Assembly (NCBI RefSeq): GCF_025024155.1
Contig: NW_026251753.1
Coordinates: forward strand, 186,001 to 250,000
Direction: 5' to 3'
Source of the DNA: Gamsiella multidivaricata
Taxonomy: Eukaryota; Mortierellomycota; Mortierellomycetes; Mortierellales; Mortierellaceae
Length of the DNA stretch: 64,000 nucleotides
Position numbers and translations under genes: made by a program. The notes beneath the pieces were generated by a model that saw only the letters and a program-made list of their open reading frames with translations, was not told where the DNA came from and did not search any database. Shown here piece by piece: positions 44,787 to 53,246 of the stretch (the first letter of the stretch is position 1; every line of letters starts with the position of its first letter).

Positions 44787-45425
44787 TTGAGTCTGTGTCG
44801 GTACCGGCACTTACAGCCACAGTGTGTGAGGACATGCCCACGCTCAGTGAATGGCCCTGAAAGTCGCCGTCTTGCTTATGGGTTCGAGTTCCTGTTCATA
44901 CTAATCCTTCTCGTATTTCCTGTCTTTCCCTTTGTCTTGATTCATAGGCTCTTCGCCGACCTAAACCACTCATCTCACTTGATGATGTCGAACCAGACAG
45001 CAAGGCCTGTTGTAAATGGCGCCGACACAGGCTCTAAAATGTTCTGGATCGAAGCTACGCCGCTGGTGTTGCCCGGACTGCCTTCCCTGAAGACCTTAAA
45101 CGTGCCTGGACTGGGGTCCTGGGTCGGCATGTGCTTTACTGTCCTTATGCGACTTCGAGAAATTGACCTTCGCGAACGTGTCCGATATCCTCAGCATTTT
45201 ACTGCACTCGTTCGGAGGATGCTTTACATGACTGATACCATTTCGATTGACCACCTGCACTATCTTGAAATCAGTCGCAAGTACGTGCGGGGGAAGGGTA
45301 TTGCTGACACGAAGAATATGTTTATTCGTTACAACAAACGGTTGGATATCCCGGAGACATTTGCCTATATTGCGCTTGAAAGAAATGCTGTGGGTACAGG
45401 GCTTTTCATCGCGATTAGTCCTTGA
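44787..45425 (+). pseudogene. Possible degraded GNAT-type acetyltransferase
   Basis: A 212-codon frame resembles in outline the C-terminal half of GNAT N-acetyltransferases. RMLYMTDTISIDHLHYLEIS is where such proteins have the strand leading to the acetyl-CoA loop; RKYVRGKGIADTKNM resembles the pyrophosphate-binding R/QxxGxG/A loop with altered spacing; DIPETFAYIALERNAVGTGL resembles the final strand-helix unit (xxLExxxERNxxxYxxxGF). Key positions are changed and the N-terminal part (CRYRHLQPQCVRTC, then a hydrophobic FLFILILLVFPVFPFVLIHR) looks unrelated, so I read it as decayed or mis-started. It could instead be an intact orphan gene or chance. Confidence is low; a profile search would decide. 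Confidence 0.35.
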
Positions 45426-45610
45426 GTGCATGCAATAGATGCCTCATTTTTGAAGGAAGTTTGGGGCGCAGGTGCATCGTGAAAATCAACGCCTAGATCG
45501 TGTTTGGTAGTTTGGTATCAATCGACACGCGTGATAAATGGATTCATGGATACTGAAGCTGATCTACAGGATCCCAACTGCGATGTTATATTGAAAGCTA
45601 GCCTTCGGGC

Positions 45611-45644
45611 AGCTCTCGATACGATGGAGCTCTCGATACGATGG
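45611..45644. repeat. Perfect 17-bp tandem duplication
   Basis: AGCTCTCGATACGATGG occurs twice in direct tandem in intergenic DNA. Confidence 0.9.
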
Positions 45645-45820
45645 AGCTGCTTATTGATATGCATGGGCTGAGGAACATGTAAACACGAACCTGTTTAAGT
45701 AAATAAATAAATTATACATATTTTTCAATTTGACTGAATACATGACTGCTCCTCCACTTTAAGGCGCAAAATTGGAGGTCGACTGTAGGACACAACAGCG
45801 GCCAAAAAAATTTGCGCTGC

Positions 45821-45827
45821 TATAAAA
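45821..45827 (+). promoter_or_regulatory. TATA box candidate
   Basis: TATAAAA followed by a CT-rich leader and a consensus GTAAGT donor, upstream of the transcript candidate at 45860-46420. Confidence 0.45.
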
Positions 45828-45859
45828 CGGTTCTCAGTTCAGGTCTGATCTCTTCATCT

Positions 45860-46420
45860 CCTCCCTTTCTGATGTAAGTTGCTTGATCCTATTGTTTAGT
45901 ATTTCCTCAACGGCTTCCTCCCCCTCCCCCCCTTCAGATCCCTACCACTTAACACATTCACAACAAGCAAATAAACTGTGCACACACCGTGGGAGGCCTC
46001 CATTCCCACTCGAGAGTGACGCAGAGGGTTCTCGCTTTAAGAGGATCGAACTCACACTGTTTGCAAGAGAAAATGAATAACCGCCGTTTGAGGATGCGCT
46101 CGACATCTTACGGAGCTCGTTTATAGGTATGCGGTTCATATTCTAATGTTTATTTTTTTTTTCTTCAGATCCGATCTTTTCTAGATTCGATTCTTCTAGA
46201 TCCAAATTGAGGAAGATGGAACGATCAGGACTGATGTACAGGAATTGATTTGCGATACCATGCAGTGCATAGGATGTTCTATTTGTTCGCTTTGCAGTGT
46301 ATTCATATCGTTTGAGCGAACAATTGCTCGTCAGTTGATTGTGCATCCGATATGATGGCTGTAGTGCGAAATGAAGATATGAATATAACTATCAATAGCT
46401 GTGTCGATGAAATAAAGAAA
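45860..46420 (+). ncRNA. Candidate spliced transcript without a long ORF
   Basis: Gene-like signals occur in order without a coding region. There is a TATA box at 45821, a leader, a GTAAGT donor near 45873 with a pyrimidine-rich CTTCAG acceptor near 45936, and a second intron 46127-46168 (GTATGC donor, TTCTAAT branch site, long T-run, TTCAG). An AATAAA lies near 46412. The only ATG-initiated frame between the introns is 17 codons (46073-46126), and its TAG ends at the base before the second donor. The transcript could be a noncoding RNA, a microprotein mRNA with a 3'-UTR intron, or a relic. The second intron would be only 42 nt. Confidence 0.35.
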
Positions 46421-46823
46421 AGAATTTTTGGCATAAAGACGTTGTATTCCTTGGCTGTATGGTTTGAAATGTGCATGGTGGGATTATAGAGTGGAGGCAT
46501 GGCCTACAAGCTGTTGAAGGTAACATGCCATACGGGCTGCTTGGTTTGATATCATATTCTATCCACGTACTGCACACAAAAGGAGATTTTTATTCTCCTG
46601 CTCTGTTCGTTTTCCGCGCGCTTGTTTCCCTTTTGCTCACACAACACTTGTTCCCTTCTTCCTCGCTTGCAACCGACTCTTTGTAACCGTTGCCGCCAGT
46701 TGCATGCAACCTGCTCTTTGACAACAGCACTCATCCTCATTCAGAACCCTCTGCCATCCTTTTTGACTATTACCCCACCAGTCAAAATAGCAAGATCTCC
46801 AGACGCAAACTCGACTCAACCCC

Positions 46824-48366
46824 ATGGCGTTCAGAGGGGCTTCATTTCTGCTCTTTGTCAACTGGCTGTGCATCGTTATTTGGCTGAGCACCTCCTTCGA
46901 ATCTACGGATGCGACGATCGTCGTCTTGGTAGGGAAAGGAGAAATGCATCCTGGGTCACCACTGTATATGCCCCCTCCTAAGCTGGTAGCATACTTGCGT
47001 TCGTACTCACAAAGTCATTTGACCTTCATATACTAGGCCACAAATGACAGTTATATCGACAGGACCGCTGCGTTCGGACCGCGGATTCCAGACGATGGCC
47101 TGATGTTAAACCTTATCGCCGTCGAGACCTTGGACCCGAACGAAGAGACGACCGCTTGTCAACCCGTCATGGGAGTCAACCCCAATGTCTCCTGGGTGGC
47201 TCTGGTGGAACGTGGTGGACGATGCAGCTTTGTCGATAAAGTGCGCAATATGCAAGCCAGCGGCGCAAGGGCGATCATCGTGGGCGACAATCAGAAGGGT
47301 GGTCTCCTCACCATGTATGCGCGAGGTAAATGGACTAGCCGTTGTATTTGATCAACTTGCCTCTGCTGTGCCCGCCCTTGACCGTTTGTGCTTACTGTAC
47401 ACCTCCCATACGACTTGACTACTGCGACTGCAGAGGACACTTCGGATGTGCTGATTCCCTCCGTGTTTATCACCCAGAACCATTATCGGGAACTGCGGTA
47501 TTTTGGCATGGAACTCGGCAAGGGTTTCTTAGTCAAGATGCTACCCGAGGATATTGACTGGTAAGTTTGACCATCAGCCGTTATCAGTGTGATGGCAGCA
47601 GTATCTTTTAAGCATCGCTCTAACGACCTCGTGCTTTTTTTCTATCTTTATTTTCAACGTTTATTATTCTTACCAGGCCTGTGCTGGACGTTGTCATCTT
47701 TATCATCCTTTCACCTGCGTTCGTCGTTCTGTTTCTGTTCTCCCTCTGGAAAATGCGTCAGCGTCAGCAGCGACTTGCAGATCTGGCACCACCGGAGGTC
47801 GTCAGCAGCTTGCCTGTCAAGGTCTACTTCCAGTCGAAAGCGCTCGCTAACGATCCGGTTGAATGTGTTATTTGTCTTGAAGACTATAAGGATGAGGATG
47901 AGCTAAGAGTTTTGCCGTGTAGGCATGAGTACCATGTTGCCTGCATCGATAACTGGCTGACCAACCGCAAGAAATATGTATGTCCGTTTGAAGGAAACGC
48001 TGCTACTGTGTTGAGCCCTTGATGTTCATGCTAACACACCAACCGCTTTGGATTGTTGCTTACTTCTAGTGTCCCATTTGCAAAAGAGATATTTGCACGC
48101 CAACAGAGACGACACCCTTGCTTGGGTCGTCAAATTCACGATCAGAGAATGCTTCTCGAAACGGCTCTTCATCCACGTCGACTTCAGGACAATCGTCATC
48201 AGAGGCGCCGTTAACTTCGAGTAGCACTGGAGCAACTGATATCGTTCACTCTGACTCACCCCAGAGCGGTGGACAGGTCGCTATTCGTATTGGATCTGAT
48301 GATAATGAAGAGAATCCACATCCTGCAATTGTGTCGTCGGAAGATCAAGTTTTGCGTACAGTCTAA
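46824..48366 (+). CDS. PA-TM-RING E3 ubiquitin ligase (RNF13/RNF167-like)
   Basis: These endomembrane E3 ligases combine a lumenal protease-associated domain, one TM helix and a cytosolic RING-H2 finger. Five exons close in phase and give 391 residues: 46824..46985, 47037..47325, 47434..47560, 47677..47977 and 48070..48366. A signal peptide is visible ([18 protein letters not shown]). The PA domain (about 55-185) has [20 protein letters not shown] and ARAIIVGDN. The TM helix (about 195-215) is [20 protein letters not shown]. The RING-H2 (about 256-297) has [31 protein letters not shown] and CPICKR, with the last two Cys encoded in the final exon. The Ser-rich tail is probably disordered. AATAAA is at 48432. 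Domain identity is certain; substrates are unknown. Confidence 0.93.
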
Positions 48367-48431
48367 GAGGTGTTCGTTGCTTCCGCTTCAACCATGTACC
48401 ATAGGCACCTTCCTCTCTGTAGTCTCCTGGA

Positions 48432-48437
48432 AATAAA
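48432..48437 (+). terminator. Polyadenylation signal AATAAA
   Basis: AATAAA 65 bases after the stop codon of the PA-TM-RING gene. Confidence 0.5.
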
Positions 48438-48439
48438 TA

Positions 48440-48860
48440 TTAGCTATGCATTGTAAGAACAACACTGGTCAATATCTCAAACCTGCTAGAAGCACGATAA
48501 GGGACAAAGATGATATGTCCATGGTCATCACTGCGGCGCGCTTCGAAGTGGGAGGGAAGATCGGCCTGTCAGGCGCTCAAATCTGACATAGTATGCTGCA
48601 TAAATCTTTTGAGCGAGTATAGCATTCAGAGAGTTACTGAGTCTATTGTGGTTCTATTCTTTTCAGTGGGGTGCCGCGTGGCCATAGAAATGGGTTGCTT
48701 CATCTTTTCGTTTGAGGTCCCTAGCTGTGGAAATGGCCGAGGGCCGGCACTTCAGCTGCATGATGTGGATATTGCCATGGCCATGGCCCAGTTTTCGCCA
48801 CACCTTTTCTACCCCTCGGCAAGAGGATTCATCATACCCTCTCTCTCTCCTTCTCTCTCT
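48440..48860. other. Intergenic or 5' region of the next gene
   Basis: No supported gene. It ends in a CT tract (48839-48862) that runs into TTTCTAG, which looks like a splice acceptor; a first exon of the following gene may hide here but was not found with confidence. Confidence 0.4.
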
Positions 48861-48866
48861 TTCTAG

Positions 48867-50605
48867 TTGTATCTCTCGTCGCTAATCCCCTCCCCGAAGC
48901 AGCCGCACCAGCTGCACCAGCCGCACTAGCTGCACCAGCTGCACCAGCCGCTGTGTCCCCCAACAACCGCAGTAACGTCGTCTTTGTTGCTCGCATTTAT
49001 CTTGTCCCACCTCATTACCCATCTCTGCATCCTTTCTCCCTTTTTTCTTTCAGAAGTGGCGAAGGCCATTTGCTCAAGCAGCCATTGCCACTCTCTTATA
49101 TCATATCCAGTAAATATTCTGCTTATTAGAAGCATAAGAAATCCATTTCTTACCCTGCAACTACAGTCAATAGTTCTGGGTCGATCCCTCAAATGCCACC
49201 AGTTGTAGCTGCCTCCGCCATTCCCAAAAACCAGGGAAGGAGGACCTTCGATTTCAGGAGTGACACACAACTGTACGGCCTCGAGCTCTATTCTCGTTCT
49301 CCTTTGACATCTCCCATTGGCACAACAGATCAGATTTTACCTCCAAGTCTTGTTTCAATAACTCCTCAGCTTCAAGTGCGCGATGACTCGAGCGCATACA
49401 GCACTACCATTCCGAGTCCTGCCTCGAATTCGCCAAGCCTCGGCCCCAAAGTTACCATCATTATTGCAACTGTTTTGGGCACAATGTTCGGGCTGGCTCT
49501 GCTGTGCTGTCTCTGCGTATTTCGACGGACAGTGTTATATAAGCAACAGGGACAGTCGATTCGAGCATGGAGAAAGGTCAAGGCCCTGGTGATGAGCGAT
49601 GACGGAGGCACTAGCAGGGACAAGGACGTAGATGCAGGTAGCACGCGGAGGAATGCAATGTCGTTCGTTAGTATATATTCCCAAACACCCGCCAGGTCTA
49701 ACACGGGAGCAGATACTAGAGCTAGAGCTGACGCAGGGACAGGAAAAGAGACGGATAGGAAAAAGGTGCACTTTAAAATAGACGATACGCGATCTGCGGA
49801 TGCAGGGATATCTCGAGCTACGGCCGGCGCGCGTCCATTGTATTTACCGCCGACCAGCGCCATTGCTGCTTCCTTGACATCCATGATAACGACGGCAAGA
49901 CCTTTGCCAATGATACCGACAACTTCCAAACCCGGCTCTACGGCATCTAGCCTGCCTTCGTCGTCGTGTTCTTCGCATCATCCAGGACTCAACATGACCA
50001 CGGCTTCTCTTCAAATACTCCCTAGTCCGTCCCTCTACCCAGTACCTGCGCCTGGATACACTGCTTTCCGATCGTCGGACATCCCTGAACCATATTCCTC
50101 TATGCTCAACTCTTCGGTACCAATATCTACGCAAAGACACAGCATGGCGAGTTGCAATAGTAGAAGCACTGACTCTACGACCCGTGACCTTACCATTGAA
50201 ATCGGCGCTCGAGTGGCGCCCCGATCGTCCGCGTCGAGTTTTAGAAGTCTCTGGGAGCGCTCTGGAGGACTGATTCTCAGGGAACGGAACGAGCACGAAT
50301 CGAGGAGGCACGTCAGTCAGTATTTTAATACACATGCCAGACCGTATTCATATCCGATTTATGCGCTCTCGTATGACGAGGATAAAGAAGAAGAGCGAGG
50401 GGAGCAGGAGAATGAGGAAGAGGAGGGCGGGGAAGGGAATGAAGGTCGAGAAGTTGGCGATGCTGGTGGCAACGACGAGGCAATCGGAAGTGGACTTAAT
50501 GAACCGATTCCGTGGCCATCTATGGCTAGTTTACCAGCGGAAATGGTGCTCCCGCCACCGGCACCCGCGTATTTCACGTATAATAGTTGTAGCTGCCGAC
50601 ATTGA
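48867..50605 (+). CDS. Single-pass membrane protein with Ala/Pro-rich N-terminal exon, start uncertain
   Basis: Not recognised by family. The main exon runs from 49167 to 50605; its first internal ATG is 49193. An upstream exon 48867..48971 joins in phase and encodes VSLVANPLPE followed by an Ala-Ala-Pro repeat, consistent with the end of a signal peptide and a secreted stalk; the true first exon was not found. The protein then has a Ser/Thr/Pro-rich ectodomain, one TM helix (VTIIIATVLGTMFGLALLCC, then LCVFRR) and a cytoplasmic region of about 350 residues that is Ser/Thr/Arg-rich with an acidic run (EEERGEQENEEEEGGEGNEG). It ends in NSCSCRH. This architecture resembles fungal Wsc/Mid2-like wall sensors, but no WSC domain is seen, so that is only analogy. 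If the upstream exon is wrong, the protein is 470 residues from 49193. Confidence 0.65.
48897..48952 (+). repeat. Ala/Pro-coding GCACCAGCT-type repeat
   Basis: About six imperfect copies of a nine-base unit (GCACCAGCT/GCACCAGCC), encoding Ala-Pro-Ala units in the proposed upstream exon of the membrane protein gene. Confidence 0.8.
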
Positions 50606-50836
50606 TGGAGTTGCTCCTGGGTTTCTACTGTAATGCTGATTCAAATAATCCCTTCAGATAAAACTTTTCAAGAAATTTCTTACAGATGGGTTTTTAGTCC
50701 CCTGAAATATCGCTAATTTCTGACACAAACTGGCCACGCTTGAAAGAAACCGACTATGCCATGGCGTGCAGTTGAGAGTTACGTCCGCTGAATCTCTCGA
50801 TCTATCTTCTTCCCCGCCTCACATCTTCATTTGAAC

Positions 50837-50872
50837 CAACCAACTAACCAACCAACTAACCAACCAACCAAA
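50837..50872. repeat. AACC/AACT tetranucleotide-type repeat
   Basis: A run of AACCAACCAACT-like units, about 36 bases, in intergenic DNA. Confidence 0.85.
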
Positions 50873-51999
50873 GAAAAAAAAAGATTCACGGGAATCAACC
50901 GCGACATACTCACAAAATAAGTAAAGAGAAAGGAACAGGGAGACACCAGATTCTACGCGGATACCACAATTAGGAGAGCGCAACTCCGCAGAAGGGCCCT
51001 TTAGGGCGAGAGTGGAGGTGCAATGAGGATGAGAGAGAGGCGCCAGTTGAGAGATGGCGAAAGGAGATAGGGAAGTTATGATACTCTAACTCGATTGCCG
51101 CCTTTTTTCAATGAGAGCCATGCCATACTTTTGGGGAAGGAAGAGGCCTTGGGCCAGGGCGGGGTGGAGAGAAACGCGTTTTTGTGCCATGGGGCGTTAA
51201 CCGCGGGATAATTTTGCAAGTGTAAAAATAAAAATGCGCTCAAAGTTCATTCTCCTATTTGGTTTGGTGTGTGAGTCTAGAGCTGGGGACAATTGGAAGG
51301 GAGTAGTGCAGCTGTTTGTCTTTTAGGGTTTAACTTTGGTTAGGCGTGCTGTGCTGTCTTGACCGCGACAAATATTATTTCGTGAAACTCCATCGTCTTG
51401 GTCCTCAAGCAAGCAAGGATCCTTGATACTTCAATCCCACTGCTTCCTTCGCTCATATAGGCTGTGACTCCAAATTTCGCTTCCCTATCCTTTCAAATTC
51501 GAACTGAAACCTCAAAAGTAAGTCCCACAGCGGTCTGTTCGTTCACATGGCCCATTTGGACAAGTTTGATCAGTAGCGAATGAAGTCACTGTCCTCCTGA
51601 ACAGTATAAAAAAGAGACCTCTCCCTCTTCTTTTTTTCTTTTCCTCATTAACGGTCGACCGTCCCAATCGAGGATTAGTTCCTTGTGCCACTCTGTGGGT
51701 TGGGCGGGGGTTCCAATGTGACCTTCAAGCGCCAAGGATGCAGTGAAAGACACTCCCATGCAAAGCAGGAATAGGGTTTCCCTTCGATCCCTTGCATTGG
51801 AGAAAAGGTCGAGTATTCCTTTTCCTCGCCTGCAAAGGCGAGAGCCTTGGCTTTTGGAGTGATCAGCGATTCTCCCTAACCTGATCCCAGAGGAGATTAA
51901 AGTGGCCACTTCTGTGGCCTACATCCCCGGCTTCATTAAAAAAAAAAAAGAAAAAAAAGAGTGCCTGATACTTTCAAGTTTTGTATAAAAACAAAAGAT

Positions 52000-52218
52000 C
52001 TAATGATACCAAGCGCAGTTATCAGATGGAGTCTCTTTCATGTAGTCCTGTGGATACAAATCCTTGATCGCGATAAAACGACCGCGTATATCGATGTTAC
52101 GCGTATCTCCTACCATACGCATCACAGCCCCATAGTCTAGACGGAGCTCGCCTCTTCGAATGAAAACACTTGATACTTTTGGATTTATGCTCAAAGAAAA
52201 GGTACGCGTGCTAGCCAT
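52000..52218 (-). CDS. Possible small protein or gene fragment, 72 residues
   Basis: A complete ATG-to-TAG frame starting MASTRTFSLSINPKVSSVFI, with DIRGRFIAIKDLYPQDYMKE further on. The residue mix resembles a folded protein, but no family, intron or expression signal was recognised, and it sits beside decayed DNA. It may be a fragment of a dead gene. Confidence 0.25.
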   Translation of the reverse strand: MASTRTFSLSINPKVSSVFIRRGELRLDYGAVMRMVGDTRNIDIRGRFIAIKDLYPQDYMKETPSDNCAWYH

Positions 52219-52439
52219 TACTGGAGAACATTACGCTTGTGATACATGTTCTTGCGCTTGTGCCAATCCATGCAGACTAAGGGTACATGCTAGCGTGGTT
52301 CTGTGAGAATGGGAGGGCCATAATTGCAGTGCTGGATGCTGAGCTTGAATGCTCCATGGTACTATCCACCGCGGGACGCGATACAAGATCCCCTGTAGAT
52401 CTCGGATGAGTATCATTCTCATCCTGAACGTTTTACTCT

Positions 52440-53050
52440 CGACCTTGAACTCCGAGGATTTTGACGTTCGGGATACAACTGGCGTAACATGAAATCAATT
52501 GAGAATCTTCTGGAGCATCTCTGCTCATATAGCCATCTCCACAACGACAACCCGGTCCTCAACACGACAATTTACGCCAATGATATCATGACCATTTACT
52601 GCAACAAACTTCCCCTGAGTTGTAACTCTCAGGACCCAAGGTTGTACTTGATCACCAAGGATGGCATCCACGACGTCTCCCCACTTTAGTTTACGGCTGA
52701 GGAGGGTAAGTATATGTCCGCTGGGCCCATCCTCAGAGCTCTTTCATACAACGTGCGTGCCACTCTCGCTGCTGGTAAAAAAGAAAACTCATTCGCAGGA
52801 GGACGGGATGCGTCCGTCTGATTGAGTTCAACTCGGCCATGATCAGTCGCTCGACCAGGTCCTGGCCTTCACTCATGAGCCCAACACTTCCCAGCCTGCC
52901 TATATCTTCACATTAATCTCGGAAGTCTGGATTGCAGTGGACTAACGAGGATGTTGCTCGCGCTTTGTTCGAGGACAGGGTCGTCTCTGGGCGTCTCAAG
53001 TTAAATCCCAAGTCGTGTTTAGAGCTATGTTTTACCTATATTACCGCAAA
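52440..53050 (+). pseudogene. Decayed gene of an unrecognised family (copy B)
   Basis: Plus-strand remnants match, piece by piece and in order, the relic at 3990-4740 (copy A). The readable start is ENLLEHLCSYSHLHNDNPVL, then NTTIYANDIM, IYCNKLPLSCNSQDPRLY, LITKDGIHDVSPL with a stop, TAEEGKYMSAGP, ILRALSYNVRATLAAGKK, LDQVLAFTHEPNTSQPAY and DVARALFEDRVVSGRLKLN. Several stops and frame changes interrupt it. Shared positions with copy A include CNKLPL-C, the Thr-Ala-Glu-Glu stretch, RALS--(V/I)RATL, LDQVLA---PNT and the L-LN near the end. Neither copy is intact, so the parental protein must be sought elsewhere in the genome. Confidence 0.7.
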
Positions 53051-53203
53051 GCGCACTGCTCTATCGGCTAAAAACAGTTTTTTTTTTTGCGGACATCGGT
53101 TGATGACAATATGTATTGTTACAAAATTTTTATTATTATTTACACGGCATTGCAACTATCCAAGTTGGCCTCTGAGAATGTCAACAATAATATACTGATG
53201 AAT

Positions 53204-53232
53204 GAAAAAAATAAAAATAAAAATAAAAAACG
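53204..53232. repeat. (AAAAAT)n-type repeat
   Basis: A run of AAAAAT units just beyond the stop codon of the minus-strand gene ending at 53247; it lies in that gene's 3' region and may supply A-rich polyadenylation context. Confidence 0.75.
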
Positions 53233-53246
53233 AAAGTGTAAAAGAT

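Larger units (their letters stand above)
45430..46820. other. Gene-poor stretch with a spliced-transcript candidate
   Basis: No protein gene is supported. It holds the tandem duplication at 45611-45644, the TATA box at 45821 and the intron-bearing candidate at 45860-46420. The remainder (46430-46820) shows only short overlapping frames and the CT-rich leader of the next gene. Confidence 0.5.
50610..52430. other. Gene-poor intergenic stretch
   Basis: 1.8 kb with simple repeats (50837-50872), purine-rich DNA around 50930-51070 and an A-run near 51940-51960. Two short minus-strand frames (51586-51909 and 52000-52218) have fairly protein-like composition but no recognised family. Nothing else is supported. 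Confidence 0.55.

Noticed and set aside
44875..44895. GGTTCGAGTTCC, resembling a tRNA T-arm or B box
   Set aside because: No A box, anticodon stem or acceptor pairing could be found at the proper distance.
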